This document shows positions 8,300 to 17,800 of a DNA stretch of 41,574 bases, one piece after another. The position numbers and the translations under genes were made by a program. This DNA comes from JAYRWN01 sp041917975. Its GTDB lineage: Bacteria; Bacteroidota; Bacteroidia; Chitinophagales; Saprospiraceae. The first letter of the stretch is position 1. Every line of letters begins with the position of its first letter. Location of the stretch: the NCBI GenBank assembly GCA_041917975.1, contig JAYRWN010000091.1:1-41574 (forward strand). Direction: 5' to 3'. Below the pieces are notes generated by a model. It worked only from the letters and a program-made list of their open reading frames with translations, made no database searches and was not told the origin of the DNA.

Positions 8300-9784
8300 G
8301 TGTGGAGATATTTATTATTTTTTGTTTGGATAAGTAGTATAGGCCTCGCTTTGTGCCTGCCATTTATTAACTCTTCTTCATCAGATGCTACGGATTTTAT
8401 TGTTTTTATTGGAAGATTCCATCCGGTTGTTTTGCATTTTCCGATTGTGCTGGTCTTGTTAATCTTTGCGCTAGAATTATGGAATACTCTGGCTATTTAT
8501 AAAGAATACCATTTTATTGTTCCCATGAACCTCATCATGGCTCTACTTGCGCTGGCTTTGACCGGCGTGTTTGGTACTATTTTTACCGGTTTTTTGTTAT
8601 ACTACGGTGGAGACTATCAAGGGACATTAATTCGGCAACATTTATGGGGGGCAATATTTTTGGCTGCATTGATGAGTGTGGCATGTTATTTCTTTTTTTC
8701 CTCTGTTAGGGGAAAATTTCTCTATAGCCAATCCATATATCAAATGGCTTTGGTCTGTTCTGTGGGGGTTGTATTTTATACCAGCCACTTGGGTGGTCAG
8801 CTGACCCATGGTGAAGATTTTTTGACCGATTATCTCCCGGTATTAAATGTAAAGCATGCTCTATCGAGCAGGTCTCCAGAAGAATTGTTGTTATATGAGG
8901 ATTTAATTCGCCCTATTATTGAGGACAAATGTTTAAGTTGTCATAATGAGTATAAAACTAAAGGTGGATTATTAATGTCCACTTTTGAAGATATAAAAAA
9001 GGGTGGAAAAAGTGGTAAAGCAATGTTGGTATCTTCCGCCCCGGATTCCAGTGAACTCTACCGGCGGTTAATTCTTCCCTTGGATCATGATGATCATATG
9101 CCGCCGGCTGAAAAACCCCAATTGACGGAAGAGGAATTATTTACTTTAAAATACTGGATTGAAGAAGGAGGTGAACAAACTCAAAAAGTAGGTCTGGGGC
9201 CGGCAGCTCCTGAAAATCAACTTAAATTGCAGAAATATATAAATACCCTCACTAAGTCTGAAAAAAGAAAATACAGAAAGAACATAAAACTGCAAGAATT
9301 AACTAAAGAGCTTACCAAATTAGGTGATGATCTTGGCTTCAAAATTATGCCCGACACGGAAGCAGGACAGGGTTATTATGGTGTGTCGGTGCCCTTTCCT
9401 GCGGTTAAGCCAATTGATGACCAGACGGTAATCAAACTTAGACCATATTCAGATCAGATTTCAAAATTATCCTTACCAGCCACTGGTATCACAGATGATG
9501 TGTTTTATGAAGTGGCCAAAATGTCCAATTTAAAACAATTATTTTTATTGAAAACTCAGATTGATGGTTCCGGATTGGTTTATTTAAATGCACATGAAAG
9601 GCTGGAAAAAATTAATCTGTCTTTCACCAGCGTGGATAATTATACCATATTAAATCTAACCCGGCTGCCCAGCTTACAAGAAGTTTATCTTTTCCAAACC
9701 GCAGTCGATTCAGCAATGCTGAAACCGCTACAAAAATTTATGGCGAATACCAAACTCTTGATTCAAGAAGGACCGTATTACTAA
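8300..9784 (+). CDS. Membrane DUF2231 - planctomycete-type cytochrome c - LRR fusion
   Basis: This 494-residue protein starts at a GTG (8300); no better upstream start exists. Residues ~1-170 form about five membrane helices with the DUF2231 signature HPVVLHFPIVLVLL. Next comes a cytochrome domain with CLSCH (C211-H215) and a likely distal Met in DDHMPP (M267), followed by KPQLTEEE. Residues ~380-480 are leucine-rich-repeat-like. The fusion recurs in genomes that hold DUF1592/DUF1552 pairs. It could anchor an electron-transfer chain at the membrane. It is last in the operon, 43 bases after the DUF1552 gene, and converges on the 9846 gene. Confidence 0.85.
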   Translation: MWRYLLFFVWISSIGLALCLPFINSSSSDATDFIVFIGRFHPVVLHFPIVLVLLIFALELWNTLAIYKEYHFIVPMNLIMALLALALTGVFGTIFTGFLLYYGGDYQGTLIRQHLWGAIFLAALMSVACYFFFSSVRGKFLYSQSIYQMALVCSVGVVFYTSHLGGQLTHGEDFLTDYLPVLNVKHALSSRSPEELLLYEDLIRPIIEDKCLSCHNEYKTKGGLLMSTFEDIKKGGKSGKAMLVSSAPDSSELYRRLILPLDHDDHMPPAEKPQLTEEELFTLKYWIEEGGEQTQKVGLGPAAPENQLKLQKYINTLTKSEKRKYRKNIKLQELTKELTKLGDDLGFKIMPDTEAGQGYYGVSVPFPAVKPIDDQTVIKLRPYSDQISKLSLPATGITDDVFYEVAKMSNLKQLFLLKTQIDGSGLVYLNAHERLEKINLSFTSVDNYTILNLTRLPSLQEVYLFQTAVDSAMLKPLQKFMANTKLLIQEGPYY

Positions 9785-9790
9785 ACAAAT

Positions 9791-9821
9791 AAAAAAAGGA
9801 GGAACAAATTACTGTTCCTCC
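9791..9821 (-). terminator. Rho-independent terminator for the minus-strand dehydratase gene
   Basis: GGAGGAACA (9798-9806) and TGTTCCTCC (9813-9821) form a perfect 9-bp stem with a six-base loop. Read on the minus strand, the stem is followed at once by seven T residues (9797-9791). It lies 25 bases past the stop of the 9846-11297 gene. The plus-strand side has no T tract, so termination for the convergent cytochrome operon is weaker or depends on the stem alone. Confidence 0.8.
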
Positions 9822-9845
9822 AGATATCCATTTATTAGGCAGACT

Positions 9846-11297
9846 TTAGCTCCAGAGACGATCCCAGGATCTGATGTTATCCCAATCCGGAGTCGGTGTA
9901 AAATATACCTGATGCTCAGGATCTAAATGCTGTTTTACAACTTCTTCATTTAATTCCACTCCTAATCCCGGTGTATCCGGGACGATGGCGAATCCCCGGT
10001 CAATCATTTTGTGTTTGGTTTTTACTAAACTTTCCCAATAATTAAGGTCGACCGAGTGATGTTCCAGGGCCATAAAATTTTGGGTTGCGGCTGCGCAATG
10101 CACATTAGCCATAAAGGATATCGGCGTCCCGGCAAAGTGCATAGCCATCGCTACACCATGTTCCTCGGCATAGTCACCAATTTTTTTGGTTTCCAGTAGG
10201 CCACCAGATGTTGCCAGGTCCGGATGGACAATATCAATAGCCCGGGCGTCGATTAGTTTTATGAAAGGTTCCTTAAGATAAATATCCTCGCCAGTAGTCG
10301 TGGGTGTTTCAATGGCATCACTGATAATTTTCCAATAATCGGTATGGTGCCAGGGGATTAAGTCTTCTAACCAGGCCAAGCGGTATTTTTCCACAGCTTT
10401 GCCGAGGCGGATGGCATTATTATGATCAAAATGTCCATAATGATCGGAAGCAAGCGGAATGCCATAACCAATTTTTTCACGCACTTTGGCTACCCGTTCC
10501 ACCATGTATTCCAAAGCCTTGTCCGTTAATTGTATTTGAACCAACTGGTGGTCAAAGGCTCCATAGGACATGGGCTCATTAGACCATTGTCTGTCCACAT
10601 CCCAAAAGTTACTGTTGGTAATAGAGTTTTTATCTTTTCTAAAAGCTAATTCTGCTCCAAAGTCCATTTTAAGAAAGGTAAAACCCTGTTCATCCATACG
10701 CTTGCTTACGCGAGCATGAAATTCCGCATCATCGCGTCCCATGGGTGTATCCGCATATAAACGCACTTTATCGCGGTATTTTCCTCCCAGCAGTTGATAA
10801 GCCGGAACATTATAAGCCTTGCCGGCTATATCCCACAAGGCCATCTCAACAGCACATACACCGCCTCCTTGTCTGGCGTGAAACCCAAACTGTTTGATGC
10901 GTTTAAAAACCATTTCCACGCTGCAGGGATTTAACCCTTTAATTCTGCTTTTCAAAAACATAGCGTAACGCCAATCAGCACCATCGCGTACTTCTCCCAA
11001 CCCATAAATCCCCTGGTTAGTATCGATGCGGATCACCGGACAGCGGCCGTGGCCGTTCATAACCACAGCATAACGCATATCAGTGATTTTGAGATCACTC
11101 GGTGCTGAATAACGATTGACCTTTTGGGTGCTGTAGTCAATGGTTTGTTCAATAGGTGCGTGCATCAAAGCCCCTAAGGATAACCCGCCTAAAGTACTTT
11201 TTTTAAGAAAATCCCGACGGGAAGAACCGCTAGAGTTATTATCCCCCGATTCTTTTAGTCCTAATTTATTCAACATAATCTGAGATGGCGTATCCAT
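9846..11297 (-). CDS. Exported mandelate racemase/muconate lactonizing enzyme-family dehydratase
   Basis: The 483-residue enzyme belongs to the enolase superfamily, MR/MLE branch, which removes the alpha proton of acid sugars. It has a Tat-like leader (SSRRDFLKKSTLGG, residues 25-38), so it is probably periplasmic. The capping domain is at ~65-190. Barrel residues are KMD (K210, D212), the metal ligands D285 in SDHYGH, E311 in LEDL and E337 in GED, and the general base H387 in MHFAG. This points to a sugar-acid dehydratase or racemase; the exact substrate is open. Its upstream neighbour, 26 bases away, is an exported RraA-like protein, possibly an aldolase acting on the same pathway. Confidence 0.85.
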   Translation of the reverse strand: MDTPSQIMLNKLGLKESGDNNSSGSSRRDFLKKSTLGGLSLGALMHAPIEQTIDYSTQKVNRYSAPSDLKITDMRYAVVMNGHGRCPVIRIDTNQGIYGLGEVRDGADWRYAMFLKSRIKGLNPCSVEMVFKRIKQFGFHARQGGGVCAVEMALWDIAGKAYNVPAYQLLGGKYRDKVRLYADTPMGRDDAEFHARVSKRMDEQGFTFLKMDFGAELAFRKDKNSITNSNFWDVDRQWSNEPMSYGAFDHQLVQIQLTDKALEYMVERVAKVREKIGYGIPLASDHYGHFDHNNAIRLGKAVEKYRLAWLEDLIPWHHTDYWKIISDAIETPTTTGEDIYLKEPFIKLIDARAIDIVHPDLATSGGLLETKKIGDYAEEHGVAMAMHFAGTPISFMANVHCAAATQNFMALEHHSVDLNYWESLVKTKHKMIDRGFAIVPDTPGLGVELNEEVVKQHLDPEHQVYFTPTPDWDNIRSWDRLWS

Positions 11298-11323
11298 TGT
11301 TTATGATTTTATTGGGTTAAAAA

Positions 11324-12292
11324 TTACCAGTTTCTTTCTTTAAGGAATGCGTCCAGTTCAGCTTTGGTCATCGGTAGTTTATCCGGATTGGCATTGATCC
11401 AGGCCAAAAAATCAGCTTTGATTGGTTCAGTCCATTGGCGGTCAATTTCACCGGGTGTATATTTTCCCTCTTTGAGCCTTTGATGCCCAAAAGCATCGCG
11501 CAAGGCAATAAATTCGGCATTAATGACTACTTTTTCTAATAAATGCGGGGGAATGGCGATGATTCCGCCCTTTTTTGCTAAGATAACATCTCCGGGTAGA
11601 ACAGTGGCCCGACCAATGCGGACAGGTGTATTGATGGAGGCCAGCATCATTTGTTGGATGTATGATGGGTCGTACCCTTTAACCCAGGCGTTAAATCCTT
11701 CTATACGCTCCAAACCTTCAATATCCCGGACAGATCCGTAAAAAATTACACCGTTATTCGATTTCGCATAAATAGAGTTACCCAGGTTATCGCCGATCAA
11801 TGTGCCATCGATGATCTTACCATACCCATCGGCCACATAGAGATCACCGGGTTTAAGCACATCGATGGGCCATGAATTGGTACCGCCGATGCGACCTTCA
11901 CTCTGGCCTTTTTCTTTGATGGCTTTGTCCCATTCCGGCCGTAATGGCATGTATTGTGCAGTTAAAGCCCGTCCTACCATGACCTGATCAGGGTGAATGA
12001 TTTGCCATTCACTTTCAAATTGGTTATGATAACCTTCGTTGCGCAAGATACCCCATGCTTCTTCCAGTGATACTTTTTTTAAACGCTGAATAAAACGGTC
12101 TGCAGTTTTTGGTCGACCATCGGCAAAACGTTCTCCAGTCCAATCTTTGGTTAATTCTATAATCTGGCTTGGGGTAGGCGTTATTTGTTGGGTTATGCCT
12201 AAGCCTGAACACATTAAATAGCTGATACAGATGATAATTTTCTGTTTGAAACGGGTTTTCATTTCTTTAGAATTATTTTTGGTGAGAGGCAT
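11324..12292 (-). CDS. Exported RraA family protein (possible aldolase/decarboxylase)
   Basis: The 322-residue product has a Sec signal at ~17-36. I kept the first Met (12292) because AAAAGGA precedes it at a good distance; a second start at 12262 is possible. The RraA/HMG-aldolase fold follows at ~100-290, with GTLIGDN, the YGSVRDIEGLE segment that carries the family Arg and Asp, and LPGDVILAKKGGIIAIPP. Family members include 4-hydroxy-4-methyl-2-oxoglutarate aldolases and the E. coli RNase E regulator. An exported form beside an exported sugar-acid dehydratase argues for metabolism, not RNA control. It is first in a two-gene minus-strand operon. Confidence 0.83.
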   Translation of the reverse strand: MPLTKNNSKEMKTRFKQKIIICISYLMCSGLGITQQITPTPSQIIELTKDWTGERFADGRPKTADRFIQRLKKVSLEEAWGILRNEGYHNQFESEWQIIHPDQVMVGRALTAQYMPLRPEWDKAIKEKGQSEGRIGGTNSWPIDVLKPGDLYVADGYGKIIDGTLIGDNLGNSIYAKSNNGVIFYGSVRDIEGLERIEGFNAWVKGYDPSYIQQMMLASINTPVRIGRATVLPGDVILAKKGGIIAIPPHLLEKVVINAEFIALRDAFGHQRLKEGKYTPGEIDRQWTEPIKADFLAWINANPDKLPMTKAELDAFLKERNW

Positions 12293-12407
12293 ATTTAATC
12301 CTTTTGGGTTATATGCCAGAGCGAAAATTAATCAATTAATACCTTATTCGAAGCAGGTGTTTAAATAAAATTGTTACGAGAATTAATTATATTGCCAAGC
12401 TTGAGTG

Positions 12408-14078
12408 TTATTTTACATATTGTTCTATCCAGCGTGCACACTCTTCAAAGGTTTCAAAATCATGGTGTTGATCCACATATTGAGGAATAATTTTAATTTT
12501 TTCAACCATGTCGCGAGGCTGTCCGTGCAAGCCAGTAAACACGACTTCAATATTTTTTTCTTCCAGATCAATAATCGCTTCTTCTAAAGCATAAAGTCCA
12601 GACTGATCTATGTAGGGAACTTTATCCATACGCAAAATGACCAATTGAATTTTAGGCAAAGCTTGCACCATTTCTTTAAAACGGGTAGCAAACCCAAAGA
12701 ATAGTGGTCCATTCAGGTGTTTAATGTAAATTTTATCACCTAATCGATTCACAATGTCACCTTCATCTATCCAGGGGACTTCTCTGGAAAAATTTCTGAG
12801 GGGCGCTGTTTCCATGCGGTCTTCCACTACGTCGGCTATCTTTTTCATAAAAAGAATGGCTGCCAAAATTAATCCTGCAGCCACAGCCACTAATAAGTCC
12901 ACAAAAACGGTTAAAAAGAGCACTAAAAGGAGAACAATGGCATCACTGCGAGGTACAGACCTCAGATGCTTTAACCCTTTGTAGTCAATAATGCTAATGC
13001 CTACGGTGATAAGAATTCCGGCCAAAACGGCATTAGGTATATGTCCGACTAATGGGCCGATGCCTAAAAGGACAAGAAGCAGGAACAATCCAGCTATGAC
13101 TCCCGATAGACTGGTCTTTGCTCCTGAACGGATGTTGATCACCGTTCGCATGGTGGCACCTGCTCCGGGCAGCCCTCCGATAAGGCCACCTAAGGTATTG
13201 CCAATACCCTGGCCGATTAACTCCTGATTACTATGGTGCCTGGTTTTAGTCAGATTATCCGCTACCACCGAAGTGAGCAAGGAGTCAATGGCACCAAGAA
13301 AAGCTAAAGTCAAAGCATATTCTAAAACTTTAATCATGACATTGAAGTCTCCCAGGATGCTGAAAAAATTTAAATGCAGAGACGGTAACCCAGTGGGAAT
13401 GGGTCCCCCGGAATTCAACCGCAGAATGGTTTGGGGTGAAATAAAAAAGAATCCTACCAATGAGACTACAACCAATGCGACCAGATTACTGGGGATTTTT
13501 TTAGTTATTTTGGGGAAGAGGTAAATGATTCCAATTGCTATTACGGCAAGAGATACAGAATAAAGGTTTACTATTTCCGGTATTTTGTGAATAGAACGAA
13601 TGGTGCCCATGGGTCCACCAGTAGGAGCATCTACGCCAAGGAATGGAAAAATTTGAGTAATGATTATTATACAACCAATGCCGCTCATGAACCCGCTGAC
13701 CACGGGATAGGGCATATATTTAATGTAAGAACCCAGTTTTAAAACTCCAAGTGTAGCTTCCAGGATACCAGCCAAAACAAACGTGGCAATAATCATGGGA
13801 AATGCATCTTGCAGATTTCCATAAAATTGGATGGACTCACCTATGATGACGGCAGACACAACGGTCATTGGTCCTGTGGGACCACTTATCTGGGTGGGTG
13901 TGCCGCCAAATAAAGCTGCGCAAATACCCAGGGCTATAGCACCATACAAACCTGCAATAGCTCCAAGATCGGTTTGTTCTCCAAAGGCAAGTGCTAAAGG
14001 AAGTGCAACAATACCTGCCGTGATACCACCTAATACATCTCCTCTTAAATTTCCTTTGAAGTCGGTCAATCTTAGCAT
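12408..14078 (-). CDS. SulP family anion transporter with STAS domain
   Basis: The 556-residue protein has the SulP layout: about 11-14 hydrophobic segments over ~10-410, with the N-terminal GDVLGGITAGIVALPLALAF signature and the later GQGIGNTLGGLIGGLPGAGA segment, then a cytoplasmic STAS domain from ~440. YIDQSGLYALEEAI (~496-509) is the STAS phosphoacceptor-region helix. Substrates in the family include sulfate, bicarbonate and dicarboxylates; sequence alone does not choose. No carbonic anhydrase or sulfate-assimilation gene is adjacent. It lies 115 bases upstream of the RraA gene on the same strand, probably as a separate unit. Confidence 0.9.
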   Translation of the reverse strand: MLRLTDFKGNLRGDVLGGITAGIVALPLALAFGEQTDLGAIAGLYGAIALGICAALFGGTPTQISGPTGPMTVVSAVIIGESIQFYGNLQDAFPMIIATFVLAGILEATLGVLKLGSYIKYMPYPVVSGFMSGIGCIIIITQIFPFLGVDAPTGGPMGTIRSIHKIPEIVNLYSVSLAVIAIGIIYLFPKITKKIPSNLVALVVVSLVGFFFISPQTILRLNSGGPIPTGLPSLHLNFFSILGDFNVMIKVLEYALTLAFLGAIDSLLTSVVADNLTKTRHHSNQELIGQGIGNTLGGLIGGLPGAGATMRTVINIRSGAKTSLSGVIAGLFLLLVLLGIGPLVGHIPNAVLAGILITVGISIIDYKGLKHLRSVPRSDAIVLLLVLFLTVFVDLLVAVAAGLILAAILFMKKIADVVEDRMETAPLRNFSREVPWIDEGDIVNRLGDKIYIKHLNGPLFFGFATRFKEMVQALPKIQLVILRMDKVPYIDQSGLYALEEAIIDLEEKNIEVVFTGLHGQPRDMVEKIKIIPQYVDQHHDFETFEECARWIEQYVK

Positions 14079-14130
14079 AACATTTTGTTAATCGTCGAAC
14101 GGAAAGTGTTTCTATCAAATAATATCTATG

Positions 14131-14170
14131 CTTCCCCCTTAGATTCAGACTAAGAGGGGACTCATTTTTT
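14131..14170 (+). terminator. Hairpin with T-run, possible terminator
   Basis: CCCC-CTTAG (14134-14142) pairs with CTAAG-A-GGGG (14150-14159), leaving one bulged A and a seven-base loop. A six-T run follows at 14164-14170 on the plus strand. No plus-strand gene ends just upstream, so this may be a leftover of a lost gene or a leader structure of the minus-strand SulP gene. Confidence 0.35.
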
Positions 14171-14285
14171 ATGACAGCATTAAACCTCGCATAGATAATG
14201 AAAGGAAGCGGTTATTCTGAATGCAAAGAAAATTTTAACAGAATTTTTAGATATAAAAAATTATTTGGTATAAATACTTTTTTGC

Positions 14286-14408
14286 TTATTTAACCTCTAG
14301 CATTATCTCCAGATCCCAACGAATTATTCGGCGATCAAAATGACTGAGATTGCGAGCCAAAGCAGGCCCAGCTATCCGTAGGTCAAATGTTGCATCTACG
14401 ATGGTATT
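14286..14408 (-). pseudogene. 3' end of a lost Gfo/Idh/MocA oxidoreductase gene
   Basis: On the minus strand this reads a C-terminus including AGPALARNLSHFDRRIIRWD and ending MLEVK-stop. It aligns without gaps to the end of the intact oxidoreductase at 35416-36816 (AGPALACNLSHFERRIVRWD, MLEIK-stop). About 24 of ~126 bases differ by eye, so it is a diverged paralogue, not a recent copy. The rest of the gene is missing: homology stops near 14408, where plus-strand gene fragments begin. This marks the left edge of the accessory block. Confidence 0.8.
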
Positions 14409-14565
14409 CCACCTTTACACTAAAATGAAGGATTGGCTGCGGCTCGACCTGAACGGGCAACCAAGACTCATAAACATTGAGCATGTCTTTAACAAACTGT
14501 ATTTCGACCGGAAAGGTTACTACCTTGAGCAACATCTCATACTAAGCCCACATATTGATGTTTAA
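14401..14565 (+). pseudogene. Fragment of a class I mannose-6-phosphate isomerase-like gene
   Basis: The plus frame reads KMKDWLRLDLNGQPRLINIE and then FNKLYFDRKGYYLEQHLI before a stop at 14563. It resembles the DW(L/V)RxDLxGxPRPINIE segment that I associate with Bacteroidota class I mannose-6-phosphate isomerase-like proteins. There is no start and no remaining domain, so it is a remnant wedged between the oxidoreductase 3' end and a sugar-porter piece. The family assignment is tentative; that it is a gene fragment is much more secure. Confidence 0.45.
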
Positions 14566-14589
14566 GCCAATGGTTTTGCTATTTCGACA

Positions 14590-14790
14590 AAAACATATTT
14601 TATTACGATTATGATGTTGATGCCATCCTTGGGAGGTTTCCTTTTTGGTTTTGACATGCGCATTATCGAGCCCATTAAAAAATAATATGGAGTACCATTT
14701 TCATAAGAAGGATTATTTGTATCTTAAGTCCTACTGGGTTATATTGCCGTCACTTTATTCATTTTCACATGCTTCTGGGTAGTATCATCC
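14590..14790 (+). pseudogene. Decayed N-terminus of a sugar-porter (MFS) gene
   Basis: From 14611 the frame reads LMPSLGGFLFGFDMRIIEPI, then a TAA at 14683. The phrase LGGFLFGFD is the first-helix signature of MFS sugar porters and compares with ALGGLLFGFDTAIISGA in the intact porter at 27845. Later bases read LLGYIAVTLFIFTCF in another frame, like a second helix. Stops and frame changes show it is dead. It is not a close copy of the 27845 gene. Confidence 0.55.
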
Positions 14791-14887
14791 ATTTATACCA
14801 ACAGCAATTGTTTTTAACTTAAGTCATGAGCCTCGAAGAAATTAATAAATCATTGCATTTGAAATTTAGCAACCATCAAACTTTTTT

Positions 14888-17800
14888 ATGAAAAAGCTAT
14901 TTTTGTTTGTTTGCCTACTTGCTATTTTAATCACAGGCCACTCACAAATTACTGTTCCCATTTTTGGCAAAATAGAATGGGTAAATGGATATGCAAAAGA
15001 AATTTCCGGCGAAAATATTGCCTACAATTCTATTTATCCCGATTATGCTTCAATGGCATTATTAACCCGCTGCAGCGATGGGAAGAAAGTGATTGAATGG
15101 GAAACAGCACCTGTTCCAAAAACCATAAAAGGGAATTATGTTTATTTCAGTTGGGTGGCTGCACATTCATCGGGCACAAGTAAAGGCAACCGGAATTTTG
15201 ATTTATATGTGAACGATCAAAAACTGTTGAGCTTTACTACTACTCCTGCCCATCAAACCCCAAACTGGTCGTTTGCAGCAGCAGACAGTTCAAGACTTGT
15301 ATTTCAGCAGACAAAAAGGGACGCAGCTAATGATGCACATGGTCTTGCTTTCTTACGCCTGCCCCTGAGTAAAGTGAAACAGGGTGAGCCGGTTAAAATT
15401 AAAATTGTTGGCCAGGCACAAAACAGTAATGACTGGTACATGACGTTTAAGTTTACGTTTGAAGAGAATGTGGAACTTGCGCCCACCCCTTATATTCTCA
15501 AAAATGGTAAGCAAATTGTTGCATTAATAGCGCTTCATTTCGGGAAGGACCAACAGCTTGGTGTGCAGGTGAACGGAAAAGAACATCATTTATTTGTTGT
15601 AAAGAATGGTATCAACCAGTTTGATATACCGGTTAATGCGGTGCAAAAAAATGACAGTGCGTTTATTCATGTTTCAGCAGGAAAAAAGGTGATGATAAGC
15701 AAGCATGTTCAGCTGAAACCAGTTGTTCACCGCGTGTTACACTTCATTCATCATTCACATACCGATATTGGTTACTCGCATTTGCAACCGGAAGTAGAAA
15801 AAATTCATAACAGAAATATTGATGATGCCTTGAACATGATTGAAAAAACAAAGAACCTGACTGCTGAAGCAAGGTTTAAATGGAATATCGAATCATTATG
15901 GGCAGTTGAAAATTTTTTAAAGCAGGCAAGTGTTGAACAAAAGGAAAAGTTTTTCAAAGCAGTGAAAGAAGGCAGCATTTGTTTATCGGGTTTGTATGCA
16001 AATATTCTTACAGGCCTGAGTGAGCCGGAAGAAATGTTTCACTATACCGATTATGCGGAGCAATTGCGTAAAAAATATGGTGTTAAGATCAACAGCGCAA
16101 TGATTTCTGATGTTCCAGGCTATGCATGGACAACTGTTACCGGTTTAGCAAAAGGAGGCATCAAATATTTTTCTAGCGGTCCTAATTATATGGGAGAAAC
16201 ACATCCTTATGGTGGTGACCGTGTTGGCCATTTTGTAAAAACGTGGGGCGATAAACCGGTATGGTGGACATCCCCATCCGGCGAAGAAAAAGTTTTATTC
16301 TGGACAGCCGCAAAAGGTTATTCTTCATGGCATGGTACGGCAATTGGGGGCGTATTTGATAAAGCCCCAAAGAAAATTGCAGCTTATCTTGATGAGCTCA
16401 CTGAAAAAAACTATCCCTATGATATGGTACAATGGCGTTATAACATTGTTGCAGATAATGCACCACTTGATACAACGGTTTCTGATTTTGTAGAACAGTG
16501 GAATGAAAAATATGCTTCGCCCAAAATTGTATTAAACACAACCGACAAACTTTTTGAAGAGTTTGAAAAAAGATATGGCAACAGTATACCTGTTGTTAAA
16601 GGTGATATTACTCCTTATTGGGAGGATGGCGCAGGGTCAACGGCATATGAAGAAGGGAAGAACAGGGTAAATAGTTTGCGATTGCAGCAGCTCACAACAT
16701 TGTATGCCATGTTGGACGCAACCAGATATTATAGTCCAGGTTTTTATGAAGCATGGAAAAATATACTCCTGTTTCATGAACATACGTGGGGGGCACATAA
16801 CAGCATTACGGAGCCAGGTATTCCGTTTGTAACAGAACAGTGGCGCATTAAAAAACAATTCATGCTTGATGCTGATAAACAGATTAATGAATTGGAGAAA
16901 AATCTGTTTGCTTCAATTGTTAACCCACAGTCGAAACGCATGGCGGTTATTAATACCTCATCATGGATGCGGAGCGGACCGGTAACAATCCCTGCCACTG
17001 TCAATGGTAAATCAGTAAAAGATGCTGCAGGTAAAATACTTCCGTTGCAAAAAATAACTAATGGGACCTATGTATTTATAGCCAGCAATGTACCAGCATT
17101 GGGTATTGCTGTCTATACCATCAGTGATGAAGAACCCGAAAATGTACAAAACAATTTCACCGTTACAAATAGTGCTGTTGCCAATGATAAGATCCGTATC
17201 GAATGGGATCAGCAGGGCAGTATCAGCAGCTTTACTGAAAATGGTGGTGGTTTCAATTATGCAGGTTCTTTCAATAAGCAAGGATTAAACAGTTACTGGT
17301 ATGTTCCAGGGATGAACCCGGCAGAGGCTGCTACCAATAAACCTGTGCAAATTAAAGTGTTGGAAAATGGACCGGTGGTAGTTTCTATTTTAATGATTAG
17401 TGAAGCACCCGGTGCTGACCGTTTGGAGCGTAAACTCTCATTGCATGCAGGGAGCAATGAAGTAATGATTGATAATCTCATTGATAAAAAAGCCATTCGT
17501 TCTAAGGAAGCTGTGCATTTTGGATTTCCTTTTCAATCGTCATTTACAAAGGTAACCCTGGATGCCGGTTATGGAACAATGCAATATTTAGCCGACCAGT
17601 TGCCTGGTTCAAACATGGATTATTTATACGGCCGTCGCTGGTTAGATATTTCAAAAGCAGACAAAGGCATGCAATGGATGTTATTGGAAGCTCCTTTTAT
17701 TGAGCCGGGTAATATGATTGATGAACGGCAAATCGTTCAGCCGAATCATAAAGAATGGAAAACAACCGGAGCACCAACGGCTACATGGTTCAGCTATGTG

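Noticed and set aside
12408..14078. Carbon-concentrating bicarbonate transporter role for the SulP protein
   Set aside because: No carbonic anhydrase or carbon-fixation gene is nearby, so the substrate is left open.
12754..14091. A chain of plus-strand frames opposite the SulP gene
   Set aside because: They are proline- and threonine-rich antisense shadows of a long membrane protein gene.
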